Shown here piece by piece: positions 44,779 through 53,606 of a DNA stretch of 64,000 bases. Each line of letters begins with the position of its first letter. Position 1 is the stretch's first letter. The position numbers were made by a program, and so were the translations under genes. Below the pieces are notes generated by a model. That model saw only the letters and a program-made list of their open reading frames with translations, did no database searches and had not been told where the DNA came from. The stretch is from G963556115 sp963667375 (GTDB lineage: Bacteria > Planctomycetota > SZUA-567), in the NCBI GenBank assembly GCA_963667375.1, contig OY763323.1, forward strand, positions 744,001 to 808,000. Reading direction: 5' to 3'.

Positions 44779-45579
44779 TTATTTTACCGCTATACCTTTA
44801 AAAAAGGTATAACTGAATACCCCGTCAGGAGCTGCCGTTCTATAAAGATCATCTATCCCGACAGCCATCTCTTCCGCCGTGATAATCCCCGCTGCGATAG
44901 CCGAATCCCTTACACCCTCTATCATTGCGGTAAAGGTATTCCGGGTAAATCCAGTAATCAGATCAGGCCTGCTGCCGTCGACATAAACATTCCTTGGCGA
45001 CACCCTGACCTCACGGTATTCCGCCGCAGTAAGCAGAGGATAAAGCTCCCGCCCAATATTTGCATTCCCGCCCGCATTATGCTGCAATACAACCTGACTG
45101 TTTATCGCTCTCTTTGCCGCCTCACTGTCAGGATGAAAGAATGTTGAACCATGATCACCCTCAATCAGGGTAATTGTGCCTCCAGGCTTGAGATAATTCT
45201 TCAGTATTTTCAGTGCCCTTACCGGTTCCGGCAGGTGTTCAAGCACAAAACAGACAAAAATATGATCAAAGCTTTCGAACTCAAAGTCGAGTTTAAAGAT
45301 ATCTCCCTGCCTTATCTGCACATTTGTCAATCCTAGTGACTCGACCTTTTTCCTGGCCGCAATCACTGATTCTTCTGAAATATCAATCGAGATAATACTG
45401 GCTTCGGGGCTGCTCTGAGCCAATGTTACCGTCTGCGCTCCCACACCACATCCCGCCTCCAGAATTCTCTCGCCTTTACCGTATCCGGTATCGGCGTGCA
45501 GCAGTTCTTCAAGCGTTCGCGCCTGATCCTGCAGCCGAATACTTTCACGCAAATCATAACCATGAACATACATTACCAT
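44779..45579 (-). CDS. UbiE/Methyltransf_11-type SAM-dependent methyltransferase
   Basis: A 266-residue methyltransferase. Motif I is RILEAGCGVGAQTVTLAQ, motif II SIDISEESVIAARKK, motif III QGDIFKLDFEFESFDHIFVCFVLEHL and motif IV YLKPGGTITLIEGDHGS. The start ATG at 45579 has AGGGG 6 bases upstream. The C-terminal 90 residues (YPLLTAAEYREVRVSPRNVYVDG) resemble those of small-molecule or natural-product methyltransferases. It is divergent from csoR across a 267 bp spacer. The substrate is unknown. Confidence 0.87.
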   Translation of the reverse strand: MVMYVHGYDLRESIRLQDQARTLEELLHADTGYGKGERILEAGCGVGAQTVTLAQSSPEASIISIDISEESVIAARKKVESLGLTNVQIRQGDIFKLDFEFESFDHIFVCFVLEHLPEPVRALKILKNYLKPGGTITLIEGDHGSTFFHPDSEAAKRAINSQVVLQHNAGGNANIGRELYPLLTAAEYREVRVSPRNVYVDGSRPDLITGFTRNTFTAMIEGVRDSAIAAGIITAEEMAVGIDDLYRTAAPDGVFSYTFFKGIAVK

Positions 45580-45780
45580 TTTTTTCCCCTATATACACTT
45601 ATGATTTATCTCCAACCCAACCACACATTTATTAAAACACCTAATTTATAGTATACTATATTGAAGTTATCTACTTATTATTATCCTTAATTTATTCTTT
45701 ACCTGCTATATTTACAATATTTCTGCAATTAATCTGCATATATTCTGCATTTTCACAGCAATATCCTTCGTAATTATAGC

Positions 45781-45809
45781 TTGACTAACCTCCTTATAAT
45801 TGCTATCCT
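45781..45809 (+). promoter_or_regulatory. Candidate promoter of csoR
   Basis: TTGACT (45781-45786), a 17 bp spacer and TATCCT (45804-45809). The operator palindrome 45818-45833 falls over the expected transcription start. Confidence 0.5.
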
Positions 45810-45817
45810 ATAACTAT

Positions 45818-45833
45818 ATACCTATAGGGGTAT
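45818..45833 (+). promoter_or_regulatory. CsoR-type operator 1
   Basis: ATACCTATAGGGGTAT, a 16 bp imperfect palindrome (ATACC...GGTAT arms) just before the csoR SD. Its exact reverse complement occurs at 46223-46238. Confidence 0.7.
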
Positions 45834-45846
45834 GCAAGGAGAGCTT

Positions 45847-46122
45847 ATGAAACAATGTATCGATGCAGACAATATTCATAAACGTATCAATAAAATAGCG
45901 GGGCAGCTGCGGGCAATAGATAAAATGATGGATGAAGATATCCCCTGCGAAAATATCCTGATTCAGATCAATGCCGCTAAAAGTGCTCTCCATAAAGTAG
46001 GTCAGATAGTCCTTGAAGGACACCTTCATCACTGCGTTCGTGAAGGAATCGAGCATGGTGACGCGGAAAAGACCATCTCTGACTTTGCCAAAGCTGTAGA
46101 ACACTTCTCGCGCCTGTCCTGA
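45847..46122 (+). CDS. csoR: CsoR-family metal-sensing repressor
   Basis: A 91-residue all-helical repressor of the CsoR/RcnR family. I start at the ATG at 45847, since AAGGAG lies 5 bases upstream; an ATG at 45832 is inside the operator. Cys34, His59 and Cys63 reproduce the 25- and 4-residue spacings of the Cu(I)-binding Cys36-His61-Cys65 triad of M. tuberculosis CsoR. The family core KRINKIAGQLRAIDKMM and the helix NAAKSALHKVGQIVLEGHLHHCV are present. Cu(I) binding should release it from the three operators in front of its own gene and the P-type ATPase gene downstream. A Cys-rich persulfide-sensing (CstR) role is less likely because of the His. Confidence 0.85.
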   Translation: MKQCIDADNIHKRINKIAGQLRAIDKMMDEDIPCENILIQINAAKSALHKVGQIVLEGHLHHCVREGIEHGDAEKTISDFAKAVEHFSRLS

Positions 46123-46154
46123 ATTAATTTGAATTTATAATTATTTCTACCATA

Positions 46155-46177
46155 CAGCCCAAATGGGCTGTTTTTTT
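46155..46177 (+). terminator. Terminator between csoR and the ATPase gene
   Basis: The 7 bp stem ACAGCCC-AAAT-GGGCTGT (46155-46161, 46166-46172) runs directly into a T-run ending about 46177. The ATPase gene therefore needs its own promoter. Confidence 0.75.
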
Positions 46178-46178
46178 A

Positions 46179-46208
46179 TTGACAACCGCATACCACTATG
46201 GGTATACT
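46179..46208 (+). promoter_or_regulatory. Promoter of the P1B ATPase gene with overlapping operator
   Basis: TTGACA (46179-46184), an 18 bp spacer and TATACT (46203-46208). The palindrome ATACCACTATGGGTAT (46190-46205) fills the spacer and touches the -10, so bound repressor would block RNA polymerase. Confidence 0.65.
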
Positions 46209-46222
46209 TATACGACATACAT

Positions 46223-46238
46223 ATACCCCTATAGGTAT
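46223..46238 (+). promoter_or_regulatory. CsoR-type operator 3
   Basis: ATACCCCTATAGGTAT, the exact reverse complement of the operator in front of csoR. It lies 12 bases upstream of the ATPase start codon, just before its SD (AAGGAG). Confidence 0.7.
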
Positions 46239-46250
46239 AAGGAGAAGATT

Positions 46251-48104
46251 ATGCCTGCTATTTTAAACGAAGATAAAAGAACCGCTATTTCAATACTAGT
46301 ATCCGGGATCTCACTTGTAATCAGTTTTTTTACCGATGCCACTGTTTTTGCTAATCTCGCTTGGGTTGCTGTTATATTGTGTGGTCTGCCCATAATTATT
46401 GGTGCTATACGAGGGCTTATTACCGAATTCGATATCAAGGCTGATGTTCTGGTTTCAATCGCACTTATCGCTTCGATTATTATCGGCGAAATCTTTGCTG
46501 CCGGTGAGATTGCCCTGATTATGACTGTCGGCGCCTATCTTGAAGAGCGAACCGTTGCAAAGGCCCGAGCCGGTATTGAGCGGCTTATCCAACTGACTCC
46601 AGTAACCGCCAGAGTATTGCGTAATGCTACCGAAACAATTATCCCAGCCGCAGAGGTCAAGATAAATGACATACTCAGAGTACTCCCAGGTGAGACTGTG
46701 GCGGTTGACGGTATCATTATTAATGGTGAAACCTCTATCAATCAGGCCGTTATGACTGGAGAAGCACTCCCTGTTGATAAAGCCCCAGGTGCTGAAGTAC
46801 TCAGCGGTACTATCAACCAGTTCGGCAGCTTTGACATGCAGGCAACAAAAATTGGCAGCGACAGCTCCCTCCAGCGTATGATCAGGCTTGTTGAGTCGGC
46901 AGATGCCGGCAAAGCTAAGATCGTCGGCATGGCTGACCGCTGGGCAACATGGATAGTATTTTTCGCTCTGGCATCAGCGGTTATAACATGGATTGCAACC
47001 GGAGAAATTATTCGGGCCGTCACCATACTGGTGGTCTTCTGCCCTTGTGCGCTGGTACTGGCAACTCCTACAGCAATAATGGCCGGTATTGGTAATGCCA
47101 GTAAATACGGTATACTCATCAGTGCCGGCGATGCACTTGAGCGTCTGTCACAAGTAAAATATCTGGTTTTCGATAAAACCGGCACCCTCACCCATGGCAG
47201 ACCGCTGGTAGTCGACATTAAATGCGCTCAGAGCTCTATGACATCTGAAGAGCTGCTGCAGCTTGCAGCTTCCGCTGAACTTCGATCCGAGCATCCACTG
47301 GGCAAAGCGATTCTTGCACACTACCGCGAAGTATTCAACTCTACTCCCCCGCAACCCACAGCTTTTGAACTGCTCCCGGGGCGCGGTGTCAAAGCTGTTA
47401 TTAACGGCCAAACCATCTATGCCGGTAATGAATCACTCCTTATGCGCCGGAAGATTACACTCTCCGAATCCCAACTTTTTTTTGCAGATAAATCCACTCA
47501 AACCGGTTCAACCCTTATCTATGTCTTTACTGATAATTTTCTTCTCGGTATTATTGCACTTGCCGACACGCTGCGCTCTTTAACCACTGATACCATCAAT
47601 ACAATTGCAGAAACCGGCTTCCAGACGCTTTTACTCACCGGCGACTCTGAACCGGCGGCCCGGCATATTGCCGCCAATGCCGGAATAGCCAATATCAGAG
47701 CAAACTGCCTTCCACAGGATAAACTTGATACCATCAACAAATTACAGCAAAACGGCAACAGAGTATGTATGATCGGTGACGGTATAAATGATGCTCCTGC
47801 TCTCAAAGCCGCGCAGGTTGGGATTGCGATGGGTGGTATCGGCAGCGACATAGCTATTGAAGCTTCTGATATTACCCTTGTCAGTGACGAAATAAGCCAT
47901 ATCCCTCACCTCCTACAGCTTTCACTACGAGTTATGCGGACTGTAAAATTCAATCTTACCGCCTCTATGCTGCTAAATTTTATCGCTATTATTCTCGCTA
48001 TCAGCGGTATCCTTAATCCTATTCTCGGAGCTCTGGTACACAATGCCGGTTCAGTGGCCGTTATTATTAATTCTTCCCTACTTCTGAAATGGCGCTATAA
48101 ATAG
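46251..48104 (+). CDS. P1B-type heavy-metal ATPase without N-terminal metal-binding domain
   Basis: A 617-residue metal-exporting ATPase. The start is the ATG at 46251 with AAGGAG; a TTG at 46179 would lie in the promoter. It has no N-terminal HMA domain and opens directly into membrane helices. Motifs: VMTGEALPVDK (TGE), VVFCPCALVLATPT (CPC metal site in TM6), VFDKTGTLTHG (phosphorylation), SEHPLGKAI (HP) and GDGINDAPALKAAQ. The last helices read LGALVHNAGSVAVIINSSLLLKW, which lacks the YN and MSS residues of canonical Cu(I) CopA. Neighbouring CsoR and shared operators argue for copper, but the transmembrane site leaves the metal open. Confidence 0.9.
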   Translation: MPAILNEDKRTAISILVSGISLVISFFTDATVFANLAWVAVILCGLPIIIGAIRGLITEFDIKADVLVSIALIASIIIGEIFAAGEIALIMTVGAYLEERTVAKARAGIERLIQLTPVTARVLRNATETIIPAAEVKINDILRVLPGETVAVDGIIINGETSINQAVMTGEALPVDKAPGAEVLSGTINQFGSFDMQATKIGSDSSLQRMIRLVESADAGKAKIVGMADRWATWIVFFALASAVITWIATGEIIRAVTILVVFCPCALVLATPTAIMAGIGNASKYGILISAGDALERLSQVKYLVFDKTGTLTHGRPLVVDIKCAQSSMTSEELLQLAASAELRSEHPLGKAILAHYREVFNSTPPQPTAFELLPGRGVKAVINGQTIYAGNESLLMRRKITLSESQLFFADKSTQTGSTLIYVFTDNFLLGIIALADTLRSLTTDTINTIAETGFQTLLLTGDSEPAARHIAANAGIANIRANCLPQDKLDTINKLQQNGNRVCMIGDGINDAPALKAAQVGIAMGGIGSDIAIEASDITLVSDEISHIPHLLQLSLRVMRTVKFNLTASMLLNFIAIILAISGILNPILGALVHNAGSVAVIINSSLLLKWRYK

Positions 48105-48160
48105 TTAATCTGACATCTGCCATACTACTAATTCTTTCAGAATAATAATTATCTACGATA

Positions 48161-48205
48161 TAAATGAGTTATCCACAATAATGGCTAACTCATTTATATT
48201 TTTCC
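48161..48205 (+). terminator. Terminator after the ATPase gene
   Basis: The 11 bp stem TAAATGAGTTA (48161-48171) / TAACTCATTTA (48186-48196) is followed by TATTTTTCC. Confidence 0.65.
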
Positions 48206-48841
48206 AGATGAAAACGCTCACCTTTATTGCTTTCCGCATTATCTTCTTAACTAATTTTTCTATGCAGCTTTGAATTTTAATTTAATCCTGATTTCATCCA
48301 TACTACATTAAACCACCACAATTTGTATAATAATCACCATTTCATATTATCCGCTGTCACTAATACTAAATATACCAGAGATGCCTGTTATATTGTTTAT
48401 CCCCACTGCTATTTATAATTTAATTGATAATTATTTTTATAGATTATCTTCAACTCTCTAATAACTATGTATTAATTACTTAATACATAATAACTCAATA
48501 TCACCACCCTACAACCAGTGTAATTCATATGTATCTTATTTATCTTAATCAGCTTAATTTATCATTCTAAACTGAATATTATCTTATATATCATAGTAAT
48601 TAGTGTATTGCTTTCACATATATTTATTGGTAGTAAATTAACTGCCCTCACTATCTAATTATTTATCTTTTGCTAATTTTACTTCATTTTTACTTACCTT
48701 ATAAATTCCATTATATTTTTACTCATAATTAATATTGATATTGCATGTTATGCTATATTATATTTTCAAATTGCTTTAATTTTCTTACTAACCGTATTTT
48801 GTTGAATTGACTATATTTTTAGAGTAATTATATTATAACAC

Positions 48842-48884
48842 AAAAAAAACAGAAAGGACTCGGTCGGAGAGCGAGCCCTTTCTG
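48842..48884 (-). terminator. Rho-independent terminator of the porin gene
   Basis: On the minus strand a long stem with one mismatch (CAGAAAGG and CTCG arms, 48850-48862 / 48872-48884) is followed by TTTTTTTTG, about 40 bp after the porin stop codon. Confidence 0.85.
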
Positions 48885-48924
48885 CTTTATAATTTTTACT
48901 ACTAAACTTTTAAGTATGTTTCAA

Positions 48925-50280
48925 CTAGAAAGCAATACCAGTTTCCATTACGAATGCATCTACACCACGAGTCCATTCGTTATCATTTGAGTTGACACCC
49001 TGGTCATAACCGTACCAAGTGTGAGCGTAGTTACCACGTACCCAAACACCGTTGCAGAATGTGTACTTAGCACCAACAGATGCTCTGTAAGCCCAAGCGT
49101 CAGTGTAAGGTGTTGAGCTGTCGCCCTTAACCTGTGCATTGCTACTTCCAGCCTGAGTCATATCAAATGCAGCACCAACAGCGAATCTTTCAGTGATGTT
49201 GTAGTTAGCACCTGCAGACAGGTTCCACATCCAAGACTGTGAGTAGTATGATGGGCTGAGAGTGTAGTCAGCAGTTACCCATGCAGAGAACTTATCTGCA
49301 ACATAAGCAACACCTAGATCAAATGTTGGGCTGTAAGCAGAACCGCGGCCGTTATCAGCATCAACTAATGCACTGCTCCAAGCACCGTTAGCATAAGGAG
49401 TTGACCAAGTTTCACCCTGACCGAAGTCTACCTGACCTACGTAAGTGAATGAGAAGTGCAGACCTTCGAGGAATGCTGGGTTATACTCAAGCTGAATTGA
49501 GTGGTTGATACCATAGTTTCTTGCAACACCTGAAGAAGACAGGCCATTGTTCAGAGTACCAATGCTACCCTGAGCGAATGAGTTGTTATAGAGTGATGCT
49601 GTAACCTTGAACTGGTCAAGATCATAGAACAGCTTTACACCCATAGCAGTCAGGTCATCATCTGTAGATACACCAGCGAGTGTTGTTACGTCAGTGTTGA
49701 ACAGATTAGTCTTTGTAGCTGGGTTGTAAACCAGAACGTTACCAGCTGGTGACCAGCCTGCATCGTACATACCACAAGGGATACCAATCCAACCTACCTG
49801 AGTACCAAGACCAGTTCCGCCAATGTTCTTCCACTGGAAGTAAGCCTTATCAAATGAACTTGGACGTACATCGATAAATGCGCTTAGATCTTCATTGATC
49901 TGGAAATCGAAAGTTACACTAGCTGTATCCATTACCCAGCCGTTCTTAACTCCATATTCGCCACCGTTAAGAGCAGCACCATTCTGTGAATCATTACTTT
50001 CATTTGACTGAAATTCTGCATAGTAACGAACTGCGATCTTACCACCGATACGTACAGTAGCGTTGCCAGCCTTGCTTCTTAGTGCTTCTGGAGCACCGCC
50101 GGCTGATTCGCGCATTGCTTCGCGTTCAGCAGACATTGTAGCGCGCATAGCGTCCATTTCCTGCTTCATGTTGTCCATAGCAGCCTTCATTGCTTCGATT
50201 TCAGAATCATTAGCGAATGATGAACCTGCAGTCATTAGCAGAGCAGCTAGAGCGCATACTCCCCAACGTAATACTTTCAT
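48925..50280 (-). CDS. Major porin-like outer-membrane protein with N-terminal coiled coil
   Basis: A 451-residue exported protein. I start it at the ATG at 50280 (AGGAG 7 bases upstream; signal peptide MKVLRWGVCALAALLMTAGSSFA); an upstream ATG at 50346 has no SD. Residues 24-60 form a Met-rich heptad helix (SEIEAMKAAMDNMKQEMDAM), as in porins anchored by a periplasmic coiled coil. From about 75 the sequence alternates like a barrel (VRIGGKIAVRYYAEF; FNFGVAYVADKFSAWVTADY-type strands) and ends METGIAF with the terminal Phe used for BAM recognition. Codon use is very restricted and it has its own promoter and terminator, pointing to high expression. Substrate specificity is unknown. Confidence 0.82.
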   Translation of the reverse strand: MKVLRWGVCALAALLMTAGSSFANDSEIEAMKAAMDNMKQEMDAMRATMSAEREAMRESAGGAPEALRSKAGNATVRIGGKIAVRYYAEFQSNESNDSQNGAALNGGEYGVKNGWVMDTASVTFDFQINEDLSAFIDVRPSSFDKAYFQWKNIGGTGLGTQVGWIGIPCGMYDAGWSPAGNVLVYNPATKTNLFNTDVTTLAGVSTDDDLTAMGVKLFYDLDQFKVTASLYNNSFAQGSIGTLNNGLSSSGVARNYGINHSIQLEYNPAFLEGLHFSFTYVGQVDFGQGETWSTPYANGAWSSALVDADNGRGSAYSPTFDLGVAYVADKFSAWVTADYTLSPSYYSQSWMWNLSAGANYNITERFAVGAAFDMTQAGSSNAQVKGDSSTPYTDAWAYRASVGAKYTFCNGVWVRGNYAHTWYGYDQGVNSNDNEWTRGVDAFVMETGIAF

Positions 50281-50707
50281 CCCAATTCTCCTTTTTCCCT
50301 TTACTTGCGGCAAACTTGCCACACAACAATAAAATAACTCCGACAAATATTAAACATTAAACATCATTTTTAACTACATACCATCATGAAACAATACACG
50401 ACGGATATTTCTTTTATTGAATTATGCATTACTTTCCATAATTGTCAACACTTTTTTGTGAATATTACAGCCTATAAAATGCTTATTTATACTCTATCAG
50501 CACCTAACATCCTTATATACTTTATGTTATATATTCACTGCCTCTTTTTAGCTGTTTAAAAATCCTTCGCAAAAAAATAAAAATTTAAATATTTATTTAG
50601 TCTTAATAATATTTACCCGTTAATTTTCTGCTATTTCTTATAATCTGCTTTATTTATAATCATGCTATAATACTTAATTTCCGCTTTTCCATTTATCATT
50701 TCAATTT
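50281..50707. other. Porin upstream region
   Basis: 427 bp between the SGNH-like gene and the porin gene, both on the minus strand. It holds the porin promoter (50421-50448) and a 5' leader of about 135 bases. The part from 50460 to 50707 is AT-rich with nothing recognised, and no clear terminator for the SGNH-like gene is visible. Confidence 0.45.
50421..50448 (-). promoter_or_regulatory. Promoter of the porin gene
   Basis: On the minus strand TTGACA (50448-50443), a 16 bp spacer and CATAAT (50426-50421), about 140 bp upstream of the start codon. Confidence 0.55.
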
Positions 50708-52237
50708 TTATTCATTTATTCCAGTATGCACCAGTACTTCATATCCGGTATATTCTATAGGATCCGCTCCGGCAAATACCTCTTCTACTTCATTATCAGT
50801 TATTTTATCGGATAATTTTTCGGCTTCAGCCAGTTCTATTGTTTTTTCATGTTTTGCTGTATTATCCTCTCCCAGTTCAAGCTCCGGCAGCCAGACATCT
50901 ATTATTTCATTATTTGTCTCAATTATGTCTTTCTCAGCTGCCTTAGCCAAATTAACCGGCTCTGGTTTTTGTTTTTCAGCAACAACCGCATCAATTTCGG
51001 CTTTCTCCTCAATAGCGGTATTTTCTGATTTCTTTTCCGCTACCTCTTGATTTTTTTCTCGGTTTTCAGGTGCACTTACTTTATCCCAGTTTACAGCATC
51101 AGCCAGTATTTCATAATTCTTATTCTTTACGGCAATATCAGTGATAAAGCTTTCAACACGGCTTGGTTCCGGTATTTTATAGATTATATCCGCACTCTGA
51201 CCAACGGCAGCCATCTCAATATACCCTGGAGCGAACTGATTGTTCATAATTTTATCTACCCCTGCCAATAGTTTTTCTTCCGCCTGCTTAACCAGAATAT
51301 TTCCTAACCCTTTACCTGCTTCATATGCTGCTTTTGACACAATCTCTTTTGACAATGACTTATCAATATATGATTTTGCTCTAGATCTGTAGTCATTAGT
51401 TTTAACAGTATTACCGGCATTACTTCCTACTCCGCGTAATTCTTCATTATCTTTGCTTACACCTTCTATAATACTCTCTGTGCCAATTTTATTTGTCAGC
51501 GGAGTTCCTACTGGTGGCGGTGCAATGGCTGCTAGTTCATGTACTTTTAAGGCTTTAAATTCGGGTTCTGATATAGAATCCCAAATAAGCTCTGCGATCT
51601 TTTCATGGCCTTTGATGTTTGGCATAACACCATCCGCAAGCATATTATCCGGCATCTCATCGATCAGCCTTACCAGATGCACATCCTCGCGTTTTGCAAC
51701 TACCTCAAGACTGCCGTCCAGCATATCTGACAGCACAGGTGAAAACTCTTTTACTCCACGTTCTTTTTCGGTCTCACTGGCTTTATCATAATTTATTCTC
51801 TGTGGTGCCACAATAGCTATTTCTGCAGAACGATTCACAGTTTTTATTGTACGAACCATTCTCAAAATTTTTGCACCCACGGAAGCAACAGCAGCAGGAT
51901 CTATCTGATCAATCTTTATAAGATCATTGATACCAAGATAAATTACGTAAATATCTGCATCTGGATATGTTTTTAATATATTATTCAAATAATGAATATC
52001 GCCAGCAAACATCCCATCAGTACCGGCATTAATCACCTCCATGCCCTTTGCATATGAAGCTAAAACATCTACCCAGCGAGTACCGTTTCCGATCATCTCC
52101 TCACGCCAGTTACCATTCGTTATCTGATCACCAAGACAGACTATCTGCTTCTTATGTTCAGCTGAAAATACACTTTGTGTTATAAATACTACAAGGCATG
52201 TTAGCATTAAAACTATCTTTATACCTGCTTTAGACAT
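50708..52237 (-). CDS. Exported SGNH-fold protein with lost catalytic residues
   Basis: A 509-residue protein starting at the ATG at 52237 (GGAG 6 bases upstream; a TTG at 52249 overlaps the SD). The signal peptide is MSKAGIKIVLMLTCLVVFITQSVFS. Residues 30-225 form an SGNH (GDSL) hydrolase fold. Block I reads CLGDQITNG, so the nucleophile Ser is Gln38. Block II NAG and block III LGIND are intact. Block V reads LADGVMPNIKGH, so the catalytic His of DGxHP is Met205. With both Ser and His gone it should not hydrolyse esters by the usual route. The remaining 280 residues are charged, low-complexity and probably disordered (Glu/Lys/Ala-rich). No terminator was found after it. Confidence 0.8.
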   Translation of the reverse strand: MSKAGIKIVLMLTCLVVFITQSVFSAEHKKQIVCLGDQITNGNWREEMIGNGTRWVDVLASYAKGMEVINAGTDGMFAGDIHYLNNILKTYPDADIYVIYLGINDLIKIDQIDPAAVASVGAKILRMVRTIKTVNRSAEIAIVAPQRINYDKASETEKERGVKEFSPVLSDMLDGSLEVVAKREDVHLVRLIDEMPDNMLADGVMPNIKGHEKIAELIWDSISEPEFKALKVHELAAIAPPPVGTPLTNKIGTESIIEGVSKDNEELRGVGSNAGNTVKTNDYRSRAKSYIDKSLSKEIVSKAAYEAGKGLGNILVKQAEEKLLAGVDKIMNNQFAPGYIEMAAVGQSADIIYKIPEPSRVESFITDIAVKNKNYEILADAVNWDKVSAPENREKNQEVAEKKSENTAIEEKAEIDAVVAEKQKPEPVNLAKAAEKDIIETNNEIIDVWLPELELGEDNTAKHEKTIELAEAEKLSDKITDNEVEEVFAGADPIEYTGYEVLVHTGINE

Positions 52238-52350
52238 TATTATCTCCAAACATATTTTGTACGTAATGATCCTACCTGTTATGTTATCGGAAATAGTTGA
52301 TTATTTACTTTACCTCATTTTATTTTTTAATCGCATTATTATTAATATCT

Positions 52351-52920
52351 TTACGTTATCCTATTTGAATCTTCAATTAATAGACAGATATTTTCTACCC
52401 TTAATATAACTCGCATATACTGAGAAGCTTCAAAATTTACTCTCAACCTCCTTTTTATGCCAATTTTTATACCTATATTAAGATACCAATTACCTCCAGC
52501 CTCTATTGCTCCTAACTTATGATATCCATCACCACTTGATACACCAATTAATACACCATTTTAATATCCAGCTTTAACTTCTGAATATCCTATAATATTT
52601 CATTATTATATTCAGCTTTTTCATTAATGTAATTTTTTGTTTAATGATTAGATTTAACATTATATCTTCATCTACAGCTATAAATATTTTTAGCATCTTC
52701 ATATTTCACCGCTGCTCGGTTTACTTTTTTTGTCTTTCTATCTTAATTTCTCTGATATTATACCTTTATAATTCAACAATCCTATCTCTACACAACTCAT
52801 AACTACTTGCCAACCACTCATAGGAGCTTCTTTACTTGTTCGTTCTAATCCATTTCAAGTTAGATTACCCGCAGAAATTTTATTTATTAAAAACCAATAA
52901 TTACTACCAGTATTAATTTA
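52351..52920 (-). pseudogene. Possible decayed gene of unknown function
   Basis: Two protein-like stretches lie in the same minus-strand frame. Block B (52917-52738, 59 codons) is broken by one TGA at 52855-52857. It reads protein-like around SKEAPMSGWQVVMSC. Block A (52560-52351, 69 sense codons and a stop) includes SSGDGYHKLGAIEAGGNWY. Between them this frame is full of stops while the other frames are partly open, as expected after frameshifts. A 69-codon open stretch is unlikely by chance in such AT-rich DNA. I do not recognise a family. No start codon or SD could be placed. Confidence 0.3.
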
Positions 52921-53540
52921 TATATCATATCGCTATTAGCTCTTTGCAAGTTTTTCAGCCAATGACTGGCTTTACTATAAACACATAAGAAATGATATTT
53001 TTATATTACCGTTTTAACACCATTTTACGATTATTAACAACCCAACAATATACGTAGATCCCTTTGACCTATATTTCTCAGTACATCACATTTTTAAATC
53101 ATTACTGCAGTTTACTCAAAATATCTTCTTATCCTCCATCAGTAATACCTGATATTAGGTACACTAAATCCAGACAACTTTATTACAAAAACAAACCTAT
53201 TTAACCACATTTATAACTATCATAACTTTAGCAACATAAGCACAACCCTTATTCACACCCTTACTTTGGACGTAGACCCATACTCAGACTTTTATTTACC
53301 AATCAAATATTGAGATCCATTATTTTAATCCCGTATATTTAAATATTACTATATGCCTTCAATATGATTATATTTTTTGTTTCTTATAACTTTATATCAG
53401 CCTAATTAACACTTATTCTAACTTTTATACTTATGATATTTTTACTTCATACTACTACTAATTCTTCAATTATTTATCCACGCCCTTACGAGAAAATTTT
53501 TAATGTTTTGCTACTATGTTAGCTGACCCAAATATATACA

Positions 53541-53573
53541 AAAAAATAGGAACTCCCTGAAAGGAGTTCCTAT
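53541..53573 (-). terminator. Rho-independent terminator of the repeat-protein gene
   Basis: A perfect 11 bp stem ATAGGAACTCC-N6-GGAGTTCCTAT (53546-53573) is followed on the minus strand by TTTTTGTATAT. Confidence 0.88.
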
Positions 53574-53606
53574 AAAATCTTTTTAATTTAACTAATCAGT
53601 TATGAT

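Larger units (their letters stand above)
48105..48924. other. AT-rich spacer between the ATPase and porin genes
   Basis: 820 bp between convergent genes with no credible ORF. It contains the ATPase terminator near the left end and the porin terminator at the right end. In between is very AT-rich DNA (48240-48840) in which I recognise no gene. A perfect DnaA-box word TTATCCACA occurs at 48169-48177 inside the terminator loop, probably by chance. Confidence 0.5.
52238..53606. other. 1.37 kb gene-poor spacer
   Basis: This is the longest spacer in the window. It carries the repeat-protein terminator at its right end and, between 52351 and 52920, remains of what looks like a decayed minus-strand gene. 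From 52920 to 53520 I see only short open stretches. G is scarce on the plus strand: in 53041-53100 I count 16 C and 4 G. Confidence 0.5.

Noticed and set aside
46179..46250. A TTG start at 46179 that would extend the P1B ATPase by 24 residues.
   Set aside because: That codon is part of the TTGACA -35 element; the extension is encoded by the operators, and the ATG at 46251 has a good SD (AAGGAG).
48169..48177. A perfect DnaA-box word TTATCCACA in an AT-rich spacer, with near matches at about 48398 and 53474, suggesting an origin of replication.
   Set aside because: Only one perfect box, it lies in the loop of the ATPase terminator, no cluster and no dnaA, dnaN, rnpA or gidA genes are nearby, and C excess over G appears on both sides.
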